Positions 1 through 8,651 of a stretch of DNA of 64,000 bases are shown here, piece after piece. The stretch spans positions 811,001-875,000 of the forward strand of contig NZ_JPDS01000001.1 of NCBI RefSeq assembly GCF_000766795.1. The letters are read 5' to 3'. Source of the stretch: Polaribacter sp. Hel1_85 (GTDB taxonomy: Bacteria > Bacteroidota > Bacteroidia > Flavobacteriales > Flavobacteriaceae). The translations under genes were made by a program, and so were the position numbers. The notes below the pieces were generated by a model. It saw nothing but the letters and a program-made list of their open reading frames with translations, searched no databases and was not told where the DNA came from. Within the stretch, counting starts at the first letter, position 1. Each line of letters begins with the position of its first letter.

Positions 1-585
1 TTTGTCCGTTTTGAAACCTTGTTAACCGCAATTCAATATTTTAGTTATGCAAAAATGGGATCCCCATATATGGCTGTTGGACGTAATTTAGCATACAACA
101 GACAAGCGTTTTTTAATGTAAAAGGTTTTATAAATCATATGCATATAAAATCTGGTGATGATGATTTATTTATACAAGATGCAGCAAATAAAGAAAACAC
201 AACAATAGCTACATCAAAAGATAGTTTTACAGAATCTTTGCCTCCTAAAAGTTTTGCTCAATGGTTTCGTCAAAAAAGAAGACATATTTCTACTGCAAAT
301 CATTACAAGTTTAAACACAAGTTCTTTTTAGGGTTGTTCTTTATATCTAAAGTGTTTTTATATATTTTAGCAATAACTCTATTTTTCTTTTATCCATGGA
401 AAATTGTCTTACCAATATTTTTGACTTATTATCTAATACAGTTTATTGTAATAGGTTTATCATCAAAAAAATTAGAAGAACCTACAATCACCTATTTGTT
501 GCCTTTTTTAGAAATAGGTCTTCTTATATTTCACTTTTCGATATTTATTACTAATTTGGCATCAAAACCAAATCATTGGAAATAA
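1..585 (+). CDS. Membrane glycosyltransferase family 2, C-terminal part (5' end outside window)
   Basis: The frame is already open at base 1, so the gene begins upstream; the first possible start inside the window (TTG at 19) lies within the domain and is not the real start. The visible part carries late motifs of a GT-A glycosyltransferase: GRNLAYNR, an acidic SGDDDLF stretch that would hold the catalytic base, and QWFRQKRRH in the place of the QxxRW motif of processive enzymes. About three hydrophobic segments follow, which fits an inner-membrane enzyme transferring sugars from nucleotide donors. The substrate cannot be told. The 3' end overlaps the next gene by 10 bases, so the two are probably translationally coupled. 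Confidence 0.8.
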   Translation, partial: FVRFETLLTAIQYFSYAKMGSPYMAVGRNLAYNRQAFFNVKGFINHMHIKSGDDDLFIQDAANKENTTIATSKDSFTESLPPKSFAQWFRQKRRHISTANHYKFKHKFFLGLFFISKVFLYILAITLFFFYPWKIVLPIFLTYYLIQFIVIGLSSKKLEEPTITYLLPFLEIGLLIFHFSIFITNLASKPNHWK

Positions 586-1139
586 GTAAAACAAAACTTG
601 AATTAAATATCTTAAAAGCTAAAAACGGAAATCAATCTGCTTTTAGATTCTTATTAGATACTTTTTGGGCAGATGTTTATAATTTTCAATTAAAACGTAC
701 TCAAAGCGAAAATGAAGCAGAAGACATTGCTATCCAAACATTTTCTAAAGCTTTTGATAAGATTGATACTTATGATGAAAAATACGTTTTTAAGACTTGG
801 TTAATTACTATTTCTAAAAATGTTCATATAGATTTACTTCGTAAAAAAAATATTTCTATTGCAACAGACACATCTAAAGAGCAAGAAGAACAAGCCTATT
901 TAGTAGCTGATGAAAACCCTACTCCAGAAGACAAAATTATAACTGAACAAAATTTAGCAAAATTGTTAAGAGACATCAAACAACTAAAACCTAAATACCA
1001 AGAAGTCATTCAGTTACGTTATTTTCAAGAATTAAGTTATAAAGAAATTTCTGAACAAATTAACGAACCAATGAACAACGTAAAAGTAAAATTATTACGT
1101 GCAAAAAAATTGTTAGCAGAGATTATTAAGAAATCTTAA
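576..1139 (+). CDS. RNA polymerase sigma factor, sigma-70 family (ECF-like)
   Basis: This 187-residue protein has the two-domain layout of small sigma factors. Region 2 lies around residues 25-90 (DVYNFQLKR through FKTWLITISKNVHIDLLRKK) and a region 4 helix-turn-helix lies at about 130-185 (YQEVIQLRYFQELSYKEISE). It would direct core RNA polymerase to a dedicated promoter set. No anti-sigma factor is adjacent, so control is not evident. The start is a TTG inside the end of the glycosyltransferase gene, because no ATG occurs before the conserved regions. The next gene begins 3 bases after its stop, so the transcription unit probably continues. Confidence 0.85.
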   Translation: MEISKTKLELNILKAKNGNQSAFRFLLDTFWADVYNFQLKRTQSENEAEDIAIQTFSKAFDKIDTYDEKYVFKTWLITISKNVHIDLLRKKNISIATDTSKEQEEQAYLVADENPTPEDKIITEQNLAKLLRDIKQLKPKYQEVIQLRYFQELSYKEISEQINEPMNNVKVKLLRAKKLLAEIIKKS

Positions 1140-1142
1140 AAG

Positions 1143-2378
1143 ATGAAAAAATCTTTTTTACAATCTTTAGGTCCTGGTTTATTATTTGCAGGAGCAGCAA
1201 TTGGTGTTTCGCATTTGGTACAATCTACTAGAGCGGGTGCAGAATTTGGTTTTGGTTTAATTTGGGCATTGTTATTAGTCCATTTATTTAAATATCCTTT
1301 TTTTCAATTTGGTCCTCGTTATGCAGCAGCAACAGGAGAAACTTTATTAGATGGATATCGAAAATTAGGGAAAGGAGTTTTAATAGCATATTACATACTT
1401 AATTTTGGAACAATGTTTACCATACAAGCTGCAGTAACTATTGTAACAGCAGGTTTAGCATCGCAACTTTTTGGTTTTACAAACGATTTGGTTTTATGGT
1501 CTACAATTCTAATGTTTATTAGTGTTATATTTTTAGTTGTAGGTAAATATAAATTGTTAGATAATTTAATGAAATACATCATTATTATCTTAACAATTAG
1601 TACCATAATAGCTGTATGTGTTGCTTTATTTAGTACTAAAGATACTTTTGATGTTACACAGATTATTCCTTCTGGTGCAGTAGAACTTACTTTTCTAATT
1701 GCTTTTTTAGGATGGATGCCTGCTCCTTTAGATGTTTCTATTTGGCATTCTATTTGGTCTGTTGAAAAAGACAAAACTACCGTTATTAAAACAAAAAGAA
1801 AAGATGCAATTTTCGATTTTAATGTAGGTTATATTGGAACACTTTGTTTAGGGATTTGCTTTTTATTACTTGGCGCTTTTGTTATGTATAAATCAGGAGA
1901 ATCATTCTCTAATAAAGGAGATGTTTTTGCATCACAATTAATAAATTTATATACAGAAAATTTAGGTAATTTTTCACATATATTTATTGCTATTGCTTCT
2001 TTTACAACAATGTTTAGTACAACAATTACAACAATGGATGCTTCTCCTAGAGCAATGAACAGAACTACCAAATTATTAATTAATAAAGATTTAAAATTTG
2101 GATACTGGTTCTGGATTATCTTCTTATTTACAGGTACTTTTTTAATCTTAAAATATTTTATGGATAATATGGGATTGTTAGTTAAAATAGCAACAATTCT
2201 ATCCTTTTTAACAGCTCCTTTTTATGCTATTTTAAATTTTAAATTAATAACAGGAAGGTACACTCCAAAAAAACATCAACCAGGAATTTATTTAAGAATC
2301 TTAAGTATTGTAGGAATTATTTTTTTAATTGGCTTTAGCATTTGGTTTTTAACTAGTATTTCAAACTTTTCTTTGTAA
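1143..2378 (+). CDS. Nramp-family divalent metal transporter, non-canonical
   Basis: A 411-residue polytopic membrane protein with about eleven hydrophobic segments. The N-terminus ([20 protein letters not shown]) and the RAGAEFG segment match the first helix of Nramp (NRAMP/MntH) transporters, which import divalent metals with protons. The usual metal-binding DPGN motif of TM1 is here GVSH, and the MPH(N) motif of TM6 is here GWMPAPLD. It therefore belongs to a divergent Nramp-related clade, and its substrate may not be manganese or iron. It sits 3 bases behind the sigma factor gene and 25 bases ahead of lipA, whose product needs iron-sulfur clusters, but a functional link is only a guess. 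Confidence 0.75.
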   Translation: MKKSFLQSLGPGLLFAGAAIGVSHLVQSTRAGAEFGFGLIWALLLVHLFKYPFFQFGPRYAAATGETLLDGYRKLGKGVLIAYYILNFGTMFTIQAAVTIVTAGLASQLFGFTNDLVLWSTILMFISVIFLVVGKYKLLDNLMKYIIIILTISTIIAVCVALFSTKDTFDVTQIIPSGAVELTFLIAFLGWMPAPLDVSIWHSIWSVEKDKTTVIKTKRKDAIFDFNVGYIGTLCLGICFLLLGAFVMYKSGESFSNKGDVFASQLINLYTENLGNFSHIFIAIASFTTMFSTTITTMDASPRAMNRTTKLLINKDLKFGYWFWIIFLFTGTFLILKYFMDNMGLLVKIATILSFLTAPFYAILNFKLITGRYTPKKHQPGIYLRILSIVGIIFLIGFSIWFLTSISNFSL

Positions 2379-2383
2379 ATTCG
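2376..2383 (+). promoter_or_regulatory. lipA: Possible -7 element ahead of lipA
   Basis: TAAATTCG matches the Bacteroidota -7 consensus TAnnTTTG at 7 of 8 positions and overlaps the stop codon of the Nramp gene, 21 bases before lipA. It would allow lipA to be transcribed separately. No clear -33 element was seen. Confidence 0.35.
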
Positions 2384-2403
2384 CATTTCAATTTAGAAAT
2401 AAA

Positions 2404-3273
2404 ATGGCAATAGATTCTGTAATACTTCCTGAAAAACAAAAAAAACCAAAATGGTTGCGTGTAAAATTACCTGTTGGTAAAAAATACACTGAATTAAGGA
2501 GTTTAGTAGATAAATATAAATTAAACACAATTTGTACAAGTGGAAGCTGTCCTAACATGGGAGAATGTTGGGGAGAAGGAACTGCAACCTTTATGATATT
2601 AGGAAATATCTGTACACGATCTTGTGGTTTTTGTGGTGTAAAAACTGGAAGACCAGAAACTGTAGAATGGGATGAACCAGAAAAAGTAGCACGTTCTATT
2701 AAGTTAATGAAAATTAAACATGCTGTTATTACATCGGTAGATAGAGACGATTTAAAAGATGGTGGTTCTATTATTTGGGCAGAAACTGTAGATGCAATTC
2801 GTAGAGCAAATCCTAACACAACTTTAGAGACTTTAATTCCTGATTTTCAAGGAAATACAAAACAATTAGATAGAGTAATTGAAGTACATCCTGAAGTAGT
2901 TTCTCATAATATGGAAACTGTTAGAAGATTATCTAGAGAAGTTAGAATTCAGGCTAAATACGATAGAAGTTTAGGTGTTTTAAAGTACTTAAAAGAAAAA
3001 GGCATGCGTACTAAAACTGGCTTAATGCTTGGTTTGGGAGAAAAAGAAGAAGAAGTTATTCAAACCATGAAAGACTTACGTGAAGCAAATTGTGATATTA
3101 TTACAATTGGACAATATTTACAACCCACAAAAAAACATTTACCTGTAAAAGAATTTATTACACCTGAGCAATTTAAAAAATATGAAACTTTAGGCTTAGA
3201 AATGGGCTTTATGTACGTAGAAAGTGGTGCTTTAGTTCGTTCTTCTTACAAGGCACATAAACACGCTGTATAA
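2404..3273 (+). CDS. lipA: Lipoyl synthase
   Basis: LipA is a radical SAM enzyme that inserts two sulfur atoms into protein-bound octanoyl groups to make the lipoyl cofactor of 2-oxoacid dehydrogenases and the glycine cleavage system. Both cluster motifs are visible: the auxiliary motif [12 protein letters not shown] at about residues 44-55 and the radical SAM motif CTRSCGFC at about 70-77. The length of 289 residues is normal. The start is ATG at 2404, preceded by an AT-rich leader. The gene is the last of its strand group and is followed by an intrinsic terminator at 3341. Confidence 0.97.
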   Translation: MAIDSVILPEKQKKPKWLRVKLPVGKKYTELRSLVDKYKLNTICTSGSCPNMGECWGEGTATFMILGNICTRSCGFCGVKTGRPETVEWDEPEKVARSIKLMKIKHAVITSVDRDDLKDGGSIIWAETVDAIRRANPNTTLETLIPDFQGNTKQLDRVIEVHPEVVSHNMETVRRLSREVRIQAKYDRSLGVLKYLKEKGMRTKTGLMLGLGEKEEEVIQTMKDLREANCDIITIGQYLQPTKKHLPVKEFITPEQFKKYETLGLEMGFMYVESGALVRSSYKAHKHAV

Positions 3274-3340
3274 AATATTTTTAATTGATAAAAAAATAGC
3301 TAAAAGGGTTATTTATTGATATTAAAAATCAATAATTATT

Positions 3341-3368
3341 AACGATTCTCAATAGAGAATCGTTTTTT
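3341..3368 (+). terminator. Intrinsic terminator after lipA
   Basis: Perfect 10-bp arms AACGATTCTC and GAGAATCGTT enclose an AATA loop and are followed by a run of T. It lies 68 bases after the lipA stop. Confidence 0.85.
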
Positions 3369-3425
3369 TATACACTAAATTTAAAAATCTGGTTTAACTT
3401 AAAATTTAATTTCCAAAATTCACTT

Positions 3426-3441
3426 TGGCATAGAACTTGTA
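3426..3441 (+). promoter_or_regulatory. Sigma-54-like promoter of a possible small RNA
   Basis: TGGCATAGAACTTGTA matches the sigma-54 pattern TGGCAC-N5-TTGCW with a correct GG-to-G(C/T) spacing of 10 bases; the -12 GC is GT here. The predicted start is near 3451-3452, exactly where a 10-bp hairpin begins. No TAnnTTTG element fits better. Confidence 0.4.
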
Positions 3442-3450
3442 AAAATATAA

Positions 3451-3535
3451 ATGAAAACAAAGTAGTTAATTGTTTTCATGTGTAAATTTAAATTAGTTGA
3501 TTTAAAAAACCATCTCAATAGAGATGGTTTTTTTA
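3451..3535 (+). ncRNA. Candidate small RNA between lipA and pheT
   Basis: The putative transcript of about 85 nt begins with a perfect hairpin (ATGAAAACAA, 9-nt loop, TTGTTTTCAT, 3451-3479), has an unstructured middle, and ends with a terminator hairpin at 3507-3535. It is isolated from lipA by the terminator at 3341-3368 and runs toward the convergent pheT gene. The only ORF at its start is MKTK followed by a stop, so it is unlikely to code for a protein. The gene is inferred from promoter, fold and terminator; no known RNA family is recognised. Confidence 0.4.
3507..3535. terminator. Bidirectional terminator between the small-RNA candidate and pheT
   Basis: Arms AAACCATCTC (3507-3516) and GAGATGGTTT (3521-3530) enclose an AATA loop. 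A-runs and T-runs on both sides give a U-tract in either direction, so it can end pheT on the minus strand and the unit at 3451 on the plus strand. Confidence 0.85.
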
Positions 3536-3539
3536 TTTA

Positions 3540-5966
3540 TTATCTTAATACAGCTTCTAAATTCTTTTCGAAAGTCTGCTGAAGCTTCTGCATTATTTTA
3601 TCAATCTGTTTATCAGCTAAAGTTTTTGTTTCATCTTGTAATAAGAAACTAACTGCATAAGATTTTTTGCCTTGAGGTAATTTATCACCTTCATAAACAT
3701 CAAATAAATCTACCTCTTTCAATAATTTTCTTTCAGATTGAAAAGCTAAATTATAAACTTCATTAAACGCTACTTTAGAATCTAATAACAATGCTAAATC
3801 ACGTTTAACAGCAGGAAATTTAGGTAATTCACTTACTTTAATATTTTTATTACCAACTAATTTTAAAATAGTATCCCAATTAAAATCTGCGAATAAAACT
3901 TCTTGTTTAATTCCGAATTCTTTTAAAACTGAACGTTTAACAACCCCAAAATCTACTAATTTTATTTTTCCTAATCCAAGAGAAATTCCTTCAGAAAAAA
4001 CATCTTGTTTTGTTGGTGATGCTTTTACTTTATCAATACCTAATCTACTTAATAGAGCAGTAATGATTCCTTTTAAATAAAAGAAATCAGATGTTTTATT
4101 GGCAACACTCCAACTGTCTTTAGTTCTGTTTCCAGTAACAAATAAAGTTAAATGCTTATTCTCTTCGTATTTCTCATTGTATTTATGATATGTTTTTCCA
4201 AACTCATAAAACTGTAATGCATTATTTTTTCTGTTGATATTGTATGCAACAGATTCTAAACAACTAAATAATAAAGACTGACGTAAAACCTTTAAATCAT
4301 TACTTAAAGGGTTTAACATTTCTACATTAGCCTCTTCATTTATATTTTCTGATAATGATGTATATTCAGGTTTTGTTAATGAATTTGCCATAGTTTCGTT
4401 AAAACCTAAAGCACTTAATTGGTCTGCAATAATATTTTCAACCTTTGTTTCTTTGCTAGAATCAAAAGAAATTGATGTATTTAATTTGTGAGAAAATTCA
4501 ATATTATTATAACCGTAAACTCTTAAAATTTCTTCGATAATATCAGCTTCACGCTGTACATCAGATCTATAAGAAGGTATTGTTAAACCTAAACCACCAT
4601 TCGTTTCACTGTTTATTTTAATTTCTAATGAAGCTAAAATATTTTTAATAGTTTCTTTAGGAATCTCCTGCCCTATTAACCTATAAGCATTATCATAAGA
4701 TAAAAACACTTGAAAATCTTCAATTTTCTCAGGATAAAAATCAGAAATATCAGAAGCTAGTTTACCTCCTGCATATTCCTCTATTAATAAAGCTGCTCTT
4801 TTTAAAGCATATTCTGTCATGTTAATATCTATTCCACGTTCAAAACGAAAAGATGCATCTGTATTTAAAGCATGTCTTTTAGCTGTTTTACGAATGCTAA
4901 CAGGATTAAAATAAGCACTTTCTAAAAAGATTGAAGTTGTATTATTAGTTACTCCAGAATCTAAACCGCCAAAAACTCCACCAATACAAAGCGGATTAGA
5001 ATCTGCATCACAAATCATAATATCTTCTGATGATAATTCTCTTTCAACTTCATCTAAAGTAGTAAACTTAGTACCTTCTTTTAATGTTTTTACAAGAATT
5101 TTATTTCCTTTTATTTTTTGAGCATCAAAAGCATGCAAAGGTTGCCCTAATTCATGTAACACATAATTTGTAATATCTACAATATTATTTTTAGGTGTTA
5201 AACCAATTGCTTTTAATCTATTTTGTATCCATTCTGGCGAATCTTTTACTTCTATATCTGTAATAGTAATTCCACAATAACGAGGTACTAATTCTTTATT
5301 ATCAACTTCTACATCTAAACGAAGCGTTCTTTCATCTACATGAAAATTACTTACAGAAGGAGATATTAATTCTAATTTTGAGTCTTGTTGAATTAAACCT
5401 GCACGTAAATCTCTTGCAACACCAAAATGGCTCATTGCATCAGATCTATTTGGCGTTAAACCAATTTCGAAAACGTAATCTGTTTCTATGTTAAAAACCT
5501 CTGCTCCTGGAGTTCCAACTTCTAAATCTTCATCTAAAACAAGAATTCCATCATGACCTTTACCTAAACCTAATTCGTCTTCGGCACAAATCATTCCATG
5601 GCTTTCTTCACCTCTAATTTTTCCTTTTTTAATTTTAAAACCTTCACCTTTATCATCATATAAAGTAGTTCCAATAGTTGCAACGGGTACTTTTTGTCCT
5701 GCATCTACATTTGGAGCCCCACAAACAATTTGTACAGGTTCTCCAGCACCTAAATCTACTGTAGTAACTTTTAATCTATCTGCATTAGGATGTTGTATAC
5801 AAGTTAAAACTTTACCAACAACAATTCCTTTTAAACTTCCTTTTATAGATTCTTTGGTTTCAATTCCTTCTACCTCTAATCCTAAATCGGTTAACAATTC
5901 TCCTGTTTTAACAGGTTCCCAATCTACCTGTAAAAACTGCTGTAACCAATTGTATGATATTTTCAT
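3540..5966 (-). CDS. pheT: Phenylalanine--tRNA ligase beta subunit
   Basis: PheT is the large subunit of the cytoplasmic heterotetramer that charges tRNA-Phe. At 808 residues it has full family length. The N-terminal tRNA-binding domain (about residues 40-150, with VGKVLTCIQHPNADRLKV) is followed by the B3/B4 editing region, the B5 domain with DIIEEILRVYGYNNIEF, the catalytic-like core, and a C-terminal anticodon-binding FDX-ACB domain (KFPAVKRDLALLLD). pheS is not adjacent, which is common in this group. The gene stands alone between a -7 element at 5993-6000 and the bidirectional terminator at 3507-3535. Confidence 0.97.
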   Translation of the reverse strand: MKISYNWLQQFLQVDWEPVKTGELLTDLGLEVEGIETKESIKGSLKGIVVGKVLTCIQHPNADRLKVTTVDLGAGEPVQIVCGAPNVDAGQKVPVATIGTTLYDDKGEGFKIKKGKIRGEESHGMICAEDELGLGKGHDGILVLDEDLEVGTPGAEVFNIETDYVFEIGLTPNRSDAMSHFGVARDLRAGLIQQDSKLELISPSVSNFHVDERTLRLDVEVDNKELVPRYCGITITDIEVKDSPEWIQNRLKAIGLTPKNNIVDITNYVLHELGQPLHAFDAQKIKGNKILVKTLKEGTKFTTLDEVERELSSEDIMICDADSNPLCIGGVFGGLDSGVTNNTTSIFLESAYFNPVSIRKTAKRHALNTDASFRFERGIDINMTEYALKRAALLIEEYAGGKLASDISDFYPEKIEDFQVFLSYDNAYRLIGQEIPKETIKNILASLEIKINSETNGGLGLTIPSYRSDVQREADIIEEILRVYGYNNIEFSHKLNTSISFDSSKETKVENIIADQLSALGFNETMANSLTKPEYTSLSENINEEANVEMLNPLSNDLKVLRQSLLFSCLESVAYNINRKNNALQFYEFGKTYHKYNEKYEENKHLTLFVTGNRTKDSWSVANKTSDFFYLKGIITALLSRLGIDKVKASPTKQDVFSEGISLGLGKIKLVDFGVVKRSVLKEFGIKQEVLFADFNWDTILKLVGNKNIKVSELPKFPAVKRDLALLLDSKVAFNEVYNLAFQSERKLLKEVDLFDVYEGDKLPQGKKSYAVSFLLQDETKTLADKQIDKIMQKLQQTFEKNLEAVLR

Positions 5967-5992
5967 ATTCTAATTTTCGGGTTTGTAAGCTG

Positions 5993-6000
5993 CAAATTTA
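5993..6000 (-). promoter_or_regulatory. pheT: -7 promoter element of pheT
   Basis: The minus strand reads TAAATTTG, a perfect TAnnTTTG, about 27 bases before the pheT ATG, giving a short leader. Confidence 0.5.
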
Positions 6001-6073
6001 CTTAAAATCTACTTTTTATTATAGTTTTTCATTTTAAAAAACAGAAGTTTATTTTTAATTCTACTAAAATAAA

Positions 6074-6081
6074 TATCTTTG
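6074..6081 (+). promoter_or_regulatory. -7 promoter element of the sulfatase gene
   Basis: TATCTTTG is a perfect TAnnTTTG, 18 bases before the ATG at 6100. Confidence 0.5.
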
Positions 6082-6099
6082 CATACTTAAATATTTATA

Positions 6100-8097
6100 A
6101 TGTTAAAGAGAATTCCTAATTATATCAAATACATTTTTACAAATATTTTTTTTCTATTTGTTTATATTTTCCTTTTAAGAGTTCTTTTTTATCAGTTTTT
6201 TGCACAACTTGATGAAGTTTCTTCATCAGAAATTAAAACTGCTTTTTGGTTAGGGATTCGTTTTGATATTAAATTAGCTATAATTACTTTCTTTCCATTA
6301 GCTATATTAGTTTTGATTGTTAATTATCGTTTTTTAAGAAATAAATTCTATAAAAAATTTGCAAACCTATATTTAGTTTTGGCTTATTTAACGCTAACTT
6401 TATTCTATCTTTTTGATTTTGGTTATTATGATTATTTAAATATTCGTTTAGATGCTTCTTCTCTACGTTTTTTAAGTAACTTACAAATATCTAGTCAAGT
6501 TTTAGTTGAAAGCTACCCAATTTATAAAGGACTTTTTGGTTTATTAATATTATGTTTTCTTGTTTATAAATTATCAAAATACATTTATAATTCTTTTATA
6601 GGTCAGAAGAAAATCATTTCAAAAAAAATAAAAGCTGTTTATTTTATTGGTACAGTTTTACTTTTGTCTTATGGAATTTACAACAGCATTACACATTACC
6701 CTTTACGTTGGAGTCAAGCTTTTTTTTCAAAAAAAAATTCAGTAAATCAGTTTGCTTTAAATCCTGTTTTATACTTTTTTGATAGTTTTGCATATAGAAG
6801 TGAAGGCGTAAATATGGATGAATTCAATAAATATTATCCTGTTATTGCAAACCATTTAAATTTACCTAAAGATATTGTTTCATTTGAGAGAAAAGTAACT
6901 TTCGACTCAACTTTTACAAAAAAACCAAATGTGGTTATTGTTATGATGGAATCTGTTGGTGTAAAGCCAATGAGTTATTATGGAAATCCAATTAATAGTA
7001 CTCCCAAAATGGATTCTATTATCAAAAATAGTTTAAGTTTTTCTAACTTTTATGTTCATAAATCTGGGACTGCAGCAAGTGTTTTTGCTAGTGTTTCTGG
7101 CTTACCAGATATTGAAACTGTAAGAACAGCCTCTAGAAACCCCTTAATTCAAGATCAACGAATTATTTTTGATCAATTTGAAGGATATGAAAAATTATAC
7201 TTTTTAGGAGGAAGTGCAAATTGGGCTAACATTAGAAGCGTTTTTCAATCGAACATAAATGGTTTAAAAATCTTTGAAGAAGGAAGCTATAAAACAGAAA
7301 ACAGAGCTGATGTTTGGGGTATTGATGATTATGAGTTATTCAAAGAATCTAATAAGGAATTAGAGAAATTATCCAAAGAAAACAAACCTTTTGTAGCTTA
7401 TATTCAAACTGCATCTAATCATATGCCATTTACAGTACCTAGTGAAAAAGAAAGTTTTAAACCTTTAAATGAAAATGAAGTTGATGCTTCTTTATTAGAA
7501 AAATCTGGTTTTAAATCTGTAGCACAATTAAATGCTTTAAGGTATTTAGATTTTAATATCGGAAAATTTTTAGAAAGAGCTAAAAAGTCAGGTTATTATG
7601 AAAATACCATTTTTGCATTTTTTGGTGATCATAATACAGCCATGAAAAGAACTGAAAACTATACTAAAGAATATGATTTAAATATTCAATTACAACATGT
7701 TCCTTTCTTTATTCATGGTCCTGAATATGTTAAATCTAAAACAATTTCTAAAAACGGAAAATTGATAGATTTGTTTCCTACTGTTGCTAGTTTAGCTAAA
7801 CTTAATCACACAAATTATACACTTGGAAGTGATTTACTTGATTCTAATGCTATTAATTCAGCTTCTTTTGTATATCTTAAAATTAATGGAGAACCAGCTG
7901 TAGGAGTTATTCAAGATAGTTTGTACTATTCAAAAACGATTGTTAGTAAAAAAAGTGCATTATATAATTTAAAAACGAAAGATTTAAAAGATATTAAAAA
8001 TAAGAATCCCTTTGAAACTAAAAAAATGGATAGTTTATTGAATGCCTATTATCATTCAACAAAGTATTTATACTTAAATAATAAAAAAATTAAGTAA
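6100..8097 (+). CDS. LTA synthase family (sulfatase-type) membrane protein
   Basis: A 665-residue protein with about five N-terminal transmembrane segments (residues 10-200) and a large extracytoplasmic alkaline-phosphatase-superfamily domain (about 275-600). Motifs are VVIVMMESVG (first metal ligand Glu), HKSGTAAS carrying the likely Thr/Ser nucleophile, and FFGDHN, the metal-binding Asp-His near the end. Relatives transfer phosphoglycerol or phosphoethanolamine groups to envelope glycolipids or glycans. A Gram-negative flavobacterium makes no lipoteichoic acid, so another envelope acceptor is expected. Its 3' end overlaps the convergent PAP2 gene by 8 bases. Confidence 0.85.
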   Translation: MLKRIPNYIKYIFTNIFFLFVYIFLLRVLFYQFFAQLDEVSSSEIKTAFWLGIRFDIKLAIITFFPLAILVLIVNYRFLRNKFYKKFANLYLVLAYLTLTLFYLFDFGYYDYLNIRLDASSLRFLSNLQISSQVLVESYPIYKGLFGLLILCFLVYKLSKYIYNSFIGQKKIISKKIKAVYFIGTVLLLSYGIYNSITHYPLRWSQAFFSKKNSVNQFALNPVLYFFDSFAYRSEGVNMDEFNKYYPVIANHLNLPKDIVSFERKVTFDSTFTKKPNVVIVMMESVGVKPMSYYGNPINSTPKMDSIIKNSLSFSNFYVHKSGTAASVFASVSGLPDIETVRTASRNPLIQDQRIIFDQFEGYEKLYFLGGSANWANIRSVFQSNINGLKIFEEGSYKTENRADVWGIDDYELFKESNKELEKLSKENKPFVAYIQTASNHMPFTVPSEKESFKPLNENEVDASLLEKSGFKSVAQLNALRYLDFNIGKFLERAKKSGYYENTIFAFFGDHNTAMKRTENYTKEYDLNIQLQHVPFFIHGPEYVKSKTISKNGKLIDLFPTVASLAKLNHTNYTLGSDLLDSNAINSASFVYLKINGEPAVGVIQDSLYYSKTIVSKKSALYNLKTKDLKDIKNKNPFETKKMDSLLNAYYHSTKYLYLNNKKIK

Positions 8098-8650
8098 ATA
8101 ATTTCTTGTCAATTTTCTTGAAAAAGAAGTAGTAGATATTTGCTAAAGTAATTCCGATTATAATTCCTACAGAAATATCAATAGGAAAATGTACACCTAA
8201 ATACAATCTACTATAAGCAAATATTAATGGCCAAAATAGTATAAAGTAAATGTACTTGTATTTATCTTTTAAAAGTAACACAACAAAAACGGAGAAAAAT
8301 GTTGATGTTGTTGCATGACCAGACATAAAACTATAACTCTGAGGGTTAATTAAAGTTCTTAATAAATGCTTTATTTCTGGATCATTATTAGGACGTAAAC
8401 GTTGAACAGAATCCTTTATAAAGTTTGTAAACTGATCAGAAAATGCAACCAGTAAAATCATTGAAATAATCATAACTCCACCGCGTTTCCATCCAAATGC
8501 TTTAATTGTTAAATAGAAAATAAAAATAAACAATGGACTCCAATATAATTGGTTTGTAATTACCAACCATAACGGATCCCATTGTTCACTTCCTAAATTA
8601 TTTAGGAAAATTAAAAGGTTTTTATCAATTTGTATGATATCTTCTAACAA
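8090..8650 (-). CDS. PAP2 family membrane phosphatase
   Basis: A 186-residue integral membrane protein of the phosphatidic acid phosphatase type 2 family. The three motifs of the active site are visible: KDSVQRLRP (KxxxxxxRP), MSGHATTS (the usual PSGH has Met for Pro) and SRLYLGVHFPID (SRxxxxxHxxxD). Such enzymes remove phosphate from lipid phosphates such as undecaprenyl pyrophosphate or phosphatidylglycerol phosphate; which one is not resolvable. The start is TTG at 8650, only one base after the stop of the upstream prolyl-isomerase gene, so it is probably the last gene of that operon. Confidence 0.88.
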   Translation of the reverse strand: MLEDIIQIDKNLLIFLNNLGSEQWDPLWLVITNQLYWSPLFIFIFYLTIKAFGWKRGGVMIISMILLVAFSDQFTNFIKDSVQRLRPNNDPEIKHLLRTLINPQSYSFMSGHATTSTFFSVFVVLLLKDKYKYIYFILFWPLIFAYSRLYLGVHFPIDISVGIIIGITLANIYYFFFKKIDKKLFT

Positions 8651-8651
8651 A

